The translations under genes were made by a program, and so were the position numbers. DNA of 64,000 nucleotides from Shewanella sp. KT0246 (GTDB lineage: Bacteria; Pseudomonadota; Gammaproteobacteria; Enterobacterales; Shewanellaceae), in assembly GCF_019654955.1 (NCBI RefSeq), contig NZ_BPEV01000001.1:124001-188000 (forward strand). Reading direction: 5' to 3'. The notes under the pieces were generated by a model that did not search any database, had not been told where the DNA came from, and worked only from the letters and a program-made list of their open reading frames with translations. Positions 54,380 to 62,408 of the stretch are shown in pieces; within the stretch, counting starts at the first letter, position 1; each line of letters begins with the position of its first letter.

Positions 54380-54924
54380 TGAAAAAATTCAGCCAAATTA
54401 AATCCTATTGCTTGGTGGCGTTAGCTGCATTGACATTAATGTCTTGCTCTTCAGCATCTATAGAGGATTATGACAAAACCACGCCAATATTAAACCTACA
54501 GACATTCTTCGACGGCAATCTAACGGCTGCAGGTATCGTACAGGATTACTCTGGCACAGTAACACGCAAGTTTACGGTTACTATGGAAGCGAGTTGGCAA
54601 GGCAATAAAGGAATCATCGATGAGCGTTTTATTTACGATGATGGCGAGAAGCAAACACGTATTTGGCACATTACCGACTTAGGCGACGGTAAGTATGAAG
54701 GTACGGCCAATGATATTACTGGCATCGCCACAGGTGAAGCAAAGGGGAGTGCACTTCGCTGGGCTTACGAGATGAATTTAGTCGTGGATGATTCAGAATA
54801 CGAAGTCTATTTCGATGATTGGATGTTTTTAGTCGATGACAATACCATCATTAATAAAAGTGACATCATTAAGTTTGGTGTGACAGTGGCGCAAGTTACC
54901 TTAGTGATTCAAAAACAGCCTTGA
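54379..54924 (+). CDS. DUF3833 lipoprotein
   Basis: 181-aa protein with a lipoprotein signal (ALTLMSC, Cys23) and a lipocalin-like DUF3833 barrel: LNLQTFFDGNLTAAGIVQDYSG, ERFIYDDGEKQTRIWHIT, RWAYEMNLVVDDSEYEVYFDDWMFL. DUF3833 proteins accompany the cyclopropane/DUF2878 cluster in Shewanella and Vibrio. Likely an envelope carrier or sensor for the modified lipid; function unproven. Last gene of the cluster, translationally coupled to the preceding gene. Confidence 0.9.
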   Translation: MKKFSQIKSYCLVALAALTLMSCSSASIEDYDKTTPILNLQTFFDGNLTAAGIVQDYSGTVTRKFTVTMEASWQGNKGIIDERFIYDDGEKQTRIWHITDLGDGKYEGTANDITGIATGEAKGSALRWAYEMNLVVDDSEYEVYFDDWMFLVDDNTIINKSDIIKFGVTVAQVTLVIQKQP

Positions 54925-54974
54925 GGTAACGAGCGCTAGATTATCTGAGTGATGTTTGGTTGCCAGCCTGTAAG

Positions 54975-55319
54975 TTAGCCTTTTAACTTAGAGTTATCAG
55001 GTTGTTTTTTATCGTAATACTCAAACGGGAATACGTTCCTAATACGCTGGGTCAATTTATCACCCACGTTAGCCGAAACATGTAATCTGACATCACCTAA
55101 CTTTTCAGCTCTGATAGTACATGTTAGCTTTTCCGCTTTGGCGATAGCTTTACACTCACGAGAGAAACGTTCAGGGATTTTTCCTGAATGTCTATTGAGT
55201 TTTCCATCCTTAAAATGCATCTCAAATATTTTTAACCCTCTAGAACCTGAAAAAATAAGTTTGTAGGCGATAACGAAAAAAACCAGTACAAAGAATACTT
55301 TAAAACCCATTTCAACCAT
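54975..55319 (-). CDS. DUF3634 family protein
   Basis: 114-aa protein with one N-terminal membrane helix (VFFVLVFFVIAYKLIF) and a basic cytoplasmic or periplasmic domain (FEMHFKDGKLNRHSGKIPERF, KLTCTIRAEKLGDVRLHVSANV, RIRNVFPFEYYD), conserved in DUF3634. Function unknown. It converges on the DUF3833 gene with only 50 nt between, and no clear terminator was seen there. Confidence 0.85.
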   Translation of the reverse strand: MVEMGFKVFFVLVFFVIAYKLIFSGSRGLKIFEMHFKDGKLNRHSGKIPERFSRECKAIAKAEKLTCTIRAEKLGDVRLHVSANVGDKLTQRIRNVFPFEYYDKKQPDNSKLKG

Positions 55320-55575
55320 GCTTAATTCCTTCTATAGAACAACGTCTTCAATATTTAAGATACTCTGCTATCCCAATAATGCAATTTTATTTGTAGCTTT
55401 CAAACCCAGTTCACACTTGTTAATTCTATCTCGAAACTTAAATCGAGTTTGGTGGACTTATAATCGTTAAACACCGCAATGTTGGTTAATATAAAAGGCT
55501 TAACTTAAGCTAATGCTGAGCTTATTATTAGCCAATATACATTCGTTAGTAGAATTAACATTAGGGACAGATGCG

Positions 55576-57027
55576 ATGACATCACTACAAGATATATCGA
55601 TTTTTCGGCAGCAAGCCTTTATCAATGGTGAGTGGTGTGATGCTAATTCAGCGCAGACTGAACAAGTTATTAATCCCGCGACCAATGAGGTCATTGGCTC
55701 GGTGCCACAAATGGGCGTTAAAGAAACGAATCAAGCAGTGATAGCAGCTCAAGCTGCATTAGCACCTTGGCAAGCATTAATGGCTAAAGAACGCCAAACT
55801 GTATTAATGAAATGGCATTCACTTATCCAAGCTCACACTGAAGAGCTCGCACTGATTATAACGCTAGAGCAAGGTAAACCGCTTGCCGAAGCTAAAGGCG
55901 AGGTAGCATATGGCGCCTCGTTTATCGAATGGTTTGCTGAAGAAGCAAAACGCGTTTACGGTGAAACTATCCCTGGGCACCAGCCTGATAAAAGGATTTC
56001 GGTAATTAAACAAGCAGTTGGTGTTACCGCTGCAATTACGCCATGGAATTTCCCCCTTGCCATGATAACTCGTAAGGTAGCACCTGCTTTGGCCGCAGGT
56101 TGCACCATGATAGTCAAACCTGCCCCTGATACGCCTTTTACCGCTCTGGCATTAGCGGTACTTGCTCAAAGAGCAGGAATTCCTGCTGGTGTGTTCAATG
56201 TCATTACGGGTGATGCTAAGTTAATTGGTGAGGTCCTGTGTAGTAGTAAAGTGGTCAGAAAGCTGTCTTTTACTGGCTCAACAGCTGTGGGGGTAAAATT
56301 AATGCAACAATGCGCCCCTACAATCAAAAAGCTGTCTTTAGAGTTAGGTGGCAATGCGCCATTTATTGTTTTTAATGATGCCGATATTGATGCGGCGGTT
56401 ATCGGTGCTATTCAAGCTAAGTATCGAAATGCAGGGCAAACTTGTGTTTGTGCCAACCGAATTTATGTTCAGTCAGGTGTGATTAAGGAATTTACCGAGA
56501 AGTTTGTTGATGCGGTTACTAAATTAAGAGTAGGTAATGGGGTCGATGATGACAGTGTTATAGGCCCATTAATTAACCAAGCAGCGGTTGATAAAGTGCT
56601 TTCACATATTCAAGATGCAGTGGCTTTAGGTGGTGAAGTGCTTTTAGGTGGTAAAAGGCATGAGCTTGGTAAACATTTCTTTGAACCAACAATCATTGGT
56701 AATGCTAATCAGCAAATGAAGTTAGCAGCAGAAGAAACCTTTGGGCCAGTAGCGCCTATTTTTGAGTTTGATGATGAAGCACAAGCGATAGAAATGGCCA
56801 ATGATACTGACTTTGGTTTAGCGGCTTATTTTTATGGCAGAGATATCGGCTTGGTTTATCGAGTGTCTGAAGCTTTAGAGTTTGGCATGGTGGGAGTGAA
56901 CACTGGCTTAATTTCTACAGAAGTTGCACCATTTGGCGGAATAAAGTCATCTGGTATCGGCCGAGAAGGTTCAAGGCATGGATTAGAGGAGTATTTAGAG
57001 ATGAAGTACGTTTGTTTATCGATTTAG
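55576..57027 (+). CDS. gabD: NAD(P)-dependent succinate-semialdehyde dehydrogenase family protein
   Basis: 483-aa aldehyde dehydrogenase oxidising succinate semialdehyde to succinate. Family features: ITPWNFPLAMITRKVAPALAAG (cofactor entry), FTGSTAVG, catalytic Glu in LSLELGGNAPF, nucleophile Cys in NAGQTCVCANRI, and the C-terminal GGIKSSGIGREGS typical of GabD. The ATG at 55576 is chosen, with AGGGA eight bases upstream; an open frame from 55513 adds residues not found in homologues. No gabT is next to it. A tandem-repeat array begins at its stop codon. Other aldehydes are possible substrates. Confidence 0.88.
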   Translation: MTSLQDISIFRQQAFINGEWCDANSAQTEQVINPATNEVIGSVPQMGVKETNQAVIAAQAALAPWQALMAKERQTVLMKWHSLIQAHTEELALIITLEQGKPLAEAKGEVAYGASFIEWFAEEAKRVYGETIPGHQPDKRISVIKQAVGVTAAITPWNFPLAMITRKVAPALAAGCTMIVKPAPDTPFTALALAVLAQRAGIPAGVFNVITGDAKLIGEVLCSSKVVRKLSFTGSTAVGVKLMQQCAPTIKKLSLELGGNAPFIVFNDADIDAAVIGAIQAKYRNAGQTCVCANRIYVQSGVIKEFTEKFVDAVTKLRVGNGVDDDSVIGPLINQAAVDKVLSHIQDAVALGGEVLLGGKRHELGKHFFEPTIIGNANQQMKLAAEETFGPVAPIFEFDDEAQAIEMANDTDFGLAAYFYGRDIGLVYRVSEALEFGMVGVNTGLISTEVAPFGGIKSSGIGREGSRHGLEEYLEMKYVCLSI

Positions 57028-57096
57028 GCACTTGGTTTAAACTCTTGATTTAGGCTCTTAATTTAGTCCCTTAATTTAGAGGCTTGATTTAAAGAT
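57019..57096. repeat. Degenerate 13-bp tandem repeat, six units
   Basis: Six consecutive 13-bp units of the form TTgATTTAGgcyc: TCGATTTAGGCAC, TTGGTTTAAACTC, TTGATTTAGGCTC, TTAATTTAGTCCC, TTAATTTAGAGGC, TTGATTTAAAGAT. The first unit overlaps the stop codon of the dehydrogenase gene. Confidence 0.7.
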
Positions 57097-57205
57097 TGAG
57101 TAGATGTGTATTTTTGAAAAAGTACGTCTAATTTCTCAATCGCTATTTATGCCTTATGCGATGTGATGCATAATTAACCATACTTGAAATAATACATTGA
57201 GAACT

Positions 57206-57937
57206 ATGCTTTTTTCCTTACTCGATATTTTAGCGTTAACGTGCTTTTTTTCTTGCTGGATGGGCTACACCATATTTGCCCGTAAGAAAGCTAAAAACAC
57301 TAACTGCATTGCTCGCTGCTTGCACCAACATCGCATTCATTGGATGTCTGAGGTCATGAAAAAAGAAATTCGAGTGGGTGAAGCATCGCTGCTGGCAAAC
57401 TTAGAACGCAATATTGCCTTTTTTGCTTCAACTACCTTACTGGTTTTAGCGGGTGTATTAACGCTTTTTGCGCAAGTTGAGCGACTTGAGGATGTGATCA
57501 GCTCAATCCCATTTGCCGCAGAGCCAAACCATGCGTTAGTTCAGGTTAAATTAGCACTGCTTGCGGGTATTTTCGTATTAGCGTTTTTTCAATTTACTTG
57601 GTCAATGCGTCAATATGGTTTTTTAAATGTGATGATAGGTGCTGCGCCGATTGATCCAACTGGAATGGATAAAAATTTAGCTGCTTACTCGCGCCAAATG
57701 GCTACTGTGGGCGATCAAGCCGCTCACTCATACAACTATGGCCTTAGAAGCTATTACTTCTCTATGGCGGCTTTGTGTTGGTTCTGGAATCCATTATTAC
57801 TTATTGTTGCCAGCTTGCTGGTGGTATATACCTTGTATCGCCGTGAATTTAAATCTCGTGCTGTAAGAGCGATTACGGCAGCTCAAACACATCTAGAAAT
57901 TGCTCAATCATTGAAAGAAAAACAGCATCAAAATTAA
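57206..57937 (+). CDS. DUF599 membrane protein
   Basis: 243-aa inner-membrane protein with about four helices. WMGYTIFARKKAKNTNCIARCLHQHRIHWM and LERNIAFFASTTLLVLAGVLTLF match DUF599. RQMATVGDQAAHSYNYGLRSYYFSMAALCWFWNP is its conserved second half. Function unknown. ATG 57206 is preferred to a TTG at 57197. It converges on the XRE regulator. Confidence 0.87.
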   Translation: MLFSLLDILALTCFFSCWMGYTIFARKKAKNTNCIARCLHQHRIHWMSEVMKKEIRVGEASLLANLERNIAFFASTTLLVLAGVLTLFAQVERLEDVISSIPFAAEPNHALVQVKLALLAGIFVLAFFQFTWSMRQYGFLNVMIGAAPIDPTGMDKNLAAYSRQMATVGDQAAHSYNYGLRSYYFSMAALCWFWNPLLLIVASLLVVYTLYRREFKSRAVRAITAAQTHLEIAQSLKEKQHQN

Positions 57938-58012
57938 ATTAACTACTGCTAAAATTAATCACTGTTAGTTTTGCTTTTAATTTTATAACCATAGCTGTGA
58001 GATGGTATGAAT

Positions 58013-58963
58013 CTAAACACAACTTCGAGTTAAATTGAGGAATAGGCTACTGGAAATTAATTCTTGTCTATTAAGTTTATAGGAAACAAAGCTACGGCGT
58101 TTTCCTTGATACTTTGCGCCTTGCATTTTTTCAGTAAGGGTTTCACCTAAAGAAACAACTTCACCGCTTAAAAAGTCCATTAACTTAACGCCGATATCAG
58201 AGCGAGCCTTGTAGCCAAAAGCAATGTTGGTTTCTGTCTTTGCCAATGTAACAAGTAATTGTGAAAGAAAGTCTTCGGTTACGTGTTTGCCTCCCAAGTA
58301 AGTACTAAGCATATAAAGGCAACCTGGTAGATATTCATCGATTAAGTGATCAGGTGTTAGCTGACTATCTTTAAGAGAGTTATCGGACAGTTTTGCAAAG
58401 GTATCTTCGCTGACTTTTACTATAAAGATATGCCCAGCCAGTATTCCGTTAACTAAATAAAAAGATACTTCAGTTGACTCAACTTCGGCTAAAGCTTTGA
58501 TAAAGTCTTGAGTCCAGTACTCGCGACCTTTGGTCAAGTTAGAGTGGTAATTGGCTATCCAGCCATACATTTGCTCAGCCTCATCAGCTTGCTTGCAGAG
58601 CTTATCGAAACTGACAGTATCTTGTGAGATATAAGGGTGGGCACCCATTACATGGTTGTAATGGAATTGCTGTTCGATCATTTTATTAAAGCTATCTAAA
58701 GAAGGAAGTTGCTTTAACTCAAAAGCTGCGTCGCACAATAATTGTTGAGGTTGATCGTTAAAATACTCTATTAGTGCCACTTGTCTTCTAAGATTAGGGC
58801 TTATCTTTGCACGTTCCCAACGGCTGATTGTGAGTGCATCGACATTTTCAAACAAAGAGTCGTATTCTGCGAGCTTTAAAGCAAGGGATTCCTGTGAATC
58901 TCCGGCCTCGTTGCGTCGCTGCAAGATATATTCTGCAATATCGCTAAAACTCTGAACAGTCAT
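58013..58963 (-). CDS. XRE-family regulator with uncharacterised C-terminal domain
   Basis: 316-aa protein. The N-terminal ~75 residues form a helix-turn-helix of the XRE/Cro type (ILQRRNEAGDSQESLALKLAEYD, ALTISRWERAKISPNLRRQVALIEYF). The rest, ~90-316, is a globular domain of alternating beta and alpha parts (EVSFYLVNGILAGHIFIVKV, LLVTLAKTETNIAFGYKARSDIGVKLMDF), which resembles an acyltransferase-like fold to the eye but matches nothing I can name. It probably senses a small molecule. Single gene divergent from the lipoprotein. Confidence 0.7.
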   Translation of the reverse strand: MTVQSFSDIAEYILQRRNEAGDSQESLALKLAEYDSLFENVDALTISRWERAKISPNLRRQVALIEYFNDQPQQLLCDAAFELKQLPSLDSFNKMIEQQFHYNHVMGAHPYISQDTVSFDKLCKQADEAEQMYGWIANYHSNLTKGREYWTQDFIKALAEVESTEVSFYLVNGILAGHIFIVKVSEDTFAKLSDNSLKDSQLTPDHLIDEYLPGCLYMLSTYLGGKHVTEDFLSQLLVTLAKTETNIAFGYKARSDIGVKLMDFLSGEVVSLGETLTEKMQGAKYQGKRRSFVSYKLNRQELISSSLFLNLTRSCV

Positions 58964-59024
58964 CGTATTCCTTAAGTTAGCTTATAGCCTTGTGAAATCA
59001 CCCAGTGAAATAATTCTTTGAGAA

Positions 59025-59075
59025 AGCGCTTTGAAAAAGCCCTTGAAATAGCCCTTGGAATTAGCCCTTTGAATG
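59025..59075. repeat. Degenerate 12-13-bp tandem repeat, four units
   Basis: Units AGCGCTTTGAAAA, AGCCCTTGAAAT, AGCCCTTGGAATT and AGCCCTTTGAATG are adjacent in the spacer between the XRE regulator and the lipoprotein gene. Confidence 0.6.
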
Positions 59076-59219
59076 CTACTCATTAAATTATCATCTACTA
59101 GAGTTCATTATCTAGGCATTGGGTAAATTTTTTTTCCGCATCATGCCCTCATTTAATCATGTTGCATTTGTTCTAATGACAAACATTAAACAAGCAGCAA
59201 CATTTTTTGAGGTAAAACC

Positions 59220-60035
59220 ATGAACAAATCAGCAAAAGTTTTAGTGTTAGTGGCAAGTGTGTCATTCCTGAGTGGTTGCGCAAGCAGTGGTGCAGTAAAT
59301 GAAGATGGTAGCGGCAATAATCGCGGCTTAAAAACAGGAGCTGCGGGTGGCGCTATTTTAGGACTTGCTATGGGCGCTGCAGCAGGTGATGCGAGCTTAG
59401 CGTTAAAAGGTGCCGCTATAGGAGGTGCTGCAGGTGGTTTGGCTGGGGCAAGTGCTGATTATGCTAATGATAGAGAAGATTACCGCAATGAAAATGGTAA
59501 TAAAAATATCAATATTAATGGACTCCCTCAAAGTAAAGTGAGTGACGCCCAAACGGCTGTAAAATCTACACCGCAATCTTGGGACAAACTTGATCATTTT
59601 AGCGGGGAGTGGCAAGTCAATATTTGGGCGCTAAATGATGAAGGGAACAGAGTCGAAGCCTCAGCGAGTGCAAATGGTGCACTATTAAAAACAACAAAAA
59701 CACAATTGAGTGTAGATAATGTCCAAATGAACGGAGAAGTACAGTCCTTAAGTGGCAAAGTCGATTTAGCGTTTAGTCCAGAAGACGGTTATCAGATTAT
59801 GACAGAGTTTAACGGTAACGAAAATATGAGGTTTGTCGGTGAAGTCGATGACCAAGGCCGTTATAGCTATTACCCTGTTGGGGTCAATGGCTCTACCTAT
59901 TCTGGTAATGAGCGTTCTACAATGAGACTTGAGCTAAGATTTGTTGGAAAAGATGTTTTTCTAGTAGACAGTTTTATTCAATCGAAAGGTGAAGAGGTGC
60001 AAATCCAATCATATCGTTTTACACGTCAAAGCTAA
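59220..60035 (+). CDS. Glycine-zipper lipoprotein
   Basis: 271-aa protein with a lipoprotein signal (VSFLSGC, Cys20). Residues ~38-80 hold Gly/Ala-rich helices (TGAAGGAILGLAMGAAAGD, GAAIGGAAGGLAGA), the glycine-zipper pattern of SlyB/YMGG-type envelope lipoproteins. The C-terminal ~150 residues form a beta domain (HFSGEWQVNIWALNDEGN, LELRFVGKDVFLVDSF) with lipocalin-like strands. Function unknown; probably outer-membrane associated. Ribosome site GAGGTAAAACC lies before the ATG. Confidence 0.78.
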   Translation: MNKSAKVLVLVASVSFLSGCASSGAVNEDGSGNNRGLKTGAAGGAILGLAMGAAAGDASLALKGAAIGGAAGGLAGASADYANDREDYRNENGNKNININGLPQSKVSDAQTAVKSTPQSWDKLDHFSGEWQVNIWALNDEGNRVEASASANGALLKTTKTQLSVDNVQMNGEVQSLSGKVDLAFSPEDGYQIMTEFNGNENMRFVGEVDDQGRYSYYPVGVNGSTYSGNERSTMRLELRFVGKDVFLVDSFIQSKGEEVQIQSYRFTRQS

Positions 60036-60084
60036 TTTAGCTGAACTAAATATTGAAGCATTAAACCAATTTTTAGATATGAAA

Positions 60085-60112
60085 AAGCCGCTTAAATTTC
60101 TTTAAGCGGCTT
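60085..60112 (-). terminator. Terminator downstream of tRNA-Ile2
   Basis: Perfect 12-bp stem AAGCCGCTTAAA / TTTAAGCGGCTT with a 4-nt loop. On the minus strand it is followed by TTTC. It may also serve the convergent lipoprotein gene. Confidence 0.8.
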
Positions 60113-60120
60113 ATCAAAAT

Positions 60121-60197
60121 TGGTGGCCCCTCCCAGACTCGAACTGGGGACCTGACGATTATGAGTCGTATGCTCTAACCAACTGAGCTAAGGGGCC
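60121..60197 (-). tRNA. ileX: tRNA-Ile2 (CAU anticodon; reads AUA after lysidine modification)
   Basis: 77 nt including an encoded CCA end. The acceptor stem is a perfect GGCCCCT / AGGGGCC, the D arm is GCTC/GAGC, the loop is CTCATAA with anticodon CAT at 60163-60161, and the T arm is CCCAG-TTCGAGT-CTGGG. The body begins GGCCCCTTAGCTCAG, as in E. coli ileX (tRNA-Ile2), not as in elongator or initiator tRNA-Met. The C34 of this tRNA is expected to be changed to lysidine by TilS. It lies downstream of rpoD as in E. coli. The 27-43 pair is mismatched. Confidence 0.88.
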
Positions 60198-60364
60198 GAC
60201 TTAAGACAGTCGTCACTATCAAAAGCGGAGGGAAGTATACGAAGTTTATTACTGCTTGTCACCACTGAATTTGCTAGAAACTCACTTCTTGGAGCTGTTT
60301 GGTTATCTGTTAATCAATCTTGAGTTCATTAGTGCCAGAGTTCTCTGATTTTTAACAATAAAAA

Positions 60365-60385
60365 GCCCGCTATTAGCGGGCCTTT
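60365..60385 (-). terminator. Terminator after rpoD
   Basis: GCCCGCT / AGCGGGC stem with a 3-nt loop, followed on the minus strand by TTTTTATTG. Lies 45 nt after the rpoD stop. Confidence 0.85.
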
Positions 60386-60403
60386 TGTTTGAACTCTATT
60401 TCT

Positions 60404-60435
60404 GACTTACTCGTCTTTTTTGGACTTACTCGTCT
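60404..60435. repeat. 13-bp direct repeat spanning the rpoD stop
   Basis: GACTTACTCGTCT occurs twice, at 60404-60416 and 60423-60435, separated by six bases (TTTTTG). On the coding strand the second copy contains the last codons and TAA of rpoD; the first is a downstream duplicate. Confidence 0.7.
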
Positions 60436-62258
60436 AAGAACGATTTTAAGATTTCAGAGCGAGAAGGGTGACGTAGTTTACGTAACGCTTTCGCTTCAAT
60501 TTGACGAATACGTTCACGTGTTACGTCAAACTGCTTGCCTACTTCTTCAAGAGTATGGTCGGTGTTCATATCGATACCAAAACGCATACGCAATACTTTA
60601 GCTTCACGAGCAGTTAGGCCTGCTAAGACTTCGTGAGTTGCATTCTTTAAACTTTCGCTTGTAGCTGAGTCTAAAGGAAGCTCTAAAGTATTATCCTCAA
60701 TGAAGTCACCTAAGTGCGAATCTTCATCATCACCAATTGGTGTTTCCATTGAAATCGGCTCTTTAGCGATCTTCAACACTTTAAGGATCTTATCTTCAGG
60801 CATTAACATGCGCTCAGATAACTCTTCTGGTGTTGGTTCGCGACCCATTTCTTGTAGCATTTGACGTGAAATACGATTTAGTTTGTTAATCGTTTCAATC
60901 ATATGTACTGGAATACGGATAGTACGTGCTTGGTCAGCAATAGAACGAGTAATTGCTTGACGGATCCACCATGTTGCATAAGTCGAGAACTTATAACCAC
61001 GACGGTATTCAAACTTATCTACTGCTTTCATCAAACCAATGTTACCTTCTTGAATCAAATCCAAGAACTGTAAGCCACGGTTGGTGTACTTTTTAGCAAT
61101 AGAAATTACTAGACGTAAGTTTGCTTCAACCATTTCTTTCTTCGCACGACGAGCTCTTGCCTCACCGATTGACATACGACGGTTGATGTCTTTAATTGCA
61201 CGGATGATTAAGCCGGTTTCTTCTTCGATTGCAGCGAGTTTAGTGCTGCAACGAACAACGTCTTCTTCAACCATTCTTAAGCCTTCAGCATAAGGCTTAT
61301 TGCTATCTTTTTCTGCATGGAACCAAGCTAAATCGGTTTCGTTGCCAGTGAAGAACTTAACAAAGTTTTTCTTAGGCATTTTAGCTTGTTCAACGCATAA
61401 TTTAAGAATCAAACGCTCTTGAACACGTACGCGATCCATCATGGTGCGCATGCTTTTAACTAAGCGATCAAACTGTTTTGGAATTAAACGGAATTCTTTA
61501 AAGAGTTCGCCGATAACAAACAAAGCACCAATAGCTTCAGGATGGTCACGACCTTTCTTCTCAATAACTAACAGACCTTTTTCATAAGTCTCACGTAATT
61601 GAGTAAACTTCTCTTTAGCTTCTTCAGGACATGGACCTTTTGGGCCTTCCTCTTCTTCATCGTCCTCGTCGCCGTCATCATCTTCATCTTCAAGTTCTTC
61701 TTCAGATAACTCAGAACCAACGTGTGTAGCTGTAGGGGCTACATCGTCGTCATCTGGGTTAACGAAACCTGCAATGATGTCAGTTAAACGAAGCTCATCC
61801 GCTTCATACTTATCAAACTGTTCGAGAATCATCGCAATGGCTTGCGGATATTCTGAAACAGAACTTTGAACCGTATTAATACCTTCTTCAATACGTTTTG
61901 CGATGACGATTTCGCCTTCGCGGGTCAATAGTTCAACCGTTCCCATTTCACGCATGTACATACGTACTGGATCGGTTGTACGACCTAATTCGCTCTCTAC
62001 CGTTGCAAGTGCTGCTGCTGCTTCTTCTGCTGCATCTTCATCGGTGTTGTCCTCAGACATCATGATATCATCGGCATCTGGCGCTTGTTCGTAAACGCGG
62101 ATGCCCATGTCATTGATCATCTGGACAATATCTTCAATCTGATCTGAATCGACCATGTCAGCTGGCAAGTGGTCATTGACTTCAGCATAGGTTAAATAAC
62201 CTTGCTCTTTACCTTTAGCAAGCAACAATTTAAGTTGCGACTGCGGAGTATGCTCCAT
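60426..62258 (-). CDS. rpoD: RNA polymerase primary sigma factor (sigma-70)
   Basis: 610-aa housekeeping sigma factor. Region 1.1 opens [31 protein letters not shown], and region 1.2 has [23 protein letters not shown]. An acidic spacer (~185-205, [17 protein letters not shown]) is the non-conserved insert. Regions 2.3-2.4 carry [18 protein letters not shown], region 3 has GREPTPEEL, and region 4.2 has [17 protein letters not shown]. The ATG at 62258 matches the E. coli start (MEQNPQSQ); an ATG three codons earlier is possible. It follows dnaG, as in the macromolecular-synthesis operon, and has a ~150-bp spacer that may hold its own promoter. Confidence 0.97.
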   Translation of the reverse strand: MEHTPQSQLKLLLAKGKEQGYLTYAEVNDHLPADMVDSDQIEDIVQMINDMGIRVYEQAPDADDIMMSEDNTDEDAAEEAAAALATVESELGRTTDPVRMYMREMGTVELLTREGEIVIAKRIEEGINTVQSSVSEYPQAIAMILEQFDKYEADELRLTDIIAGFVNPDDDDVAPTATHVGSELSEEELEDEDDDGDEDDEEEEGPKGPCPEEAKEKFTQLRETYEKGLLVIEKKGRDHPEAIGALFVIGELFKEFRLIPKQFDRLVKSMRTMMDRVRVQERLILKLCVEQAKMPKKNFVKFFTGNETDLAWFHAEKDSNKPYAEGLRMVEEDVVRCSTKLAAIEEETGLIIRAIKDINRRMSIGEARARRAKKEMVEANLRLVISIAKKYTNRGLQFLDLIQEGNIGLMKAVDKFEYRRGYKFSTYATWWIRQAITRSIADQARTIRIPVHMIETINKLNRISRQMLQEMGREPTPEELSERMLMPEDKILKVLKIAKEPISMETPIGDDEDSHLGDFIEDNTLELPLDSATSESLKNATHEVLAGLTAREAKVLRMRFGIDMNTDHTLEEVGKQFDVTRERIRQIEAKALRKLRHPSRSEILKSFLDE

Positions 62259-62408
62259 AGATATCATCCAAGTTGGGGAAACTGAAATAACGACTGGACA
62301 CCTGCCGAAGCATAAGTGTCAAGCAAATCGTCAATTATAGCTGTATGAACTAAAGTACGCTAGTCCATGACATTGCTTAACTGAACATTTTTAAAATAAA
62401 AAATGCAG

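Noticed and set aside
60121-60197. tRNA-Met call
   Set aside because: The body matches tRNA-Ile2 (ileX) and the genomic position downstream of rpoD agrees.
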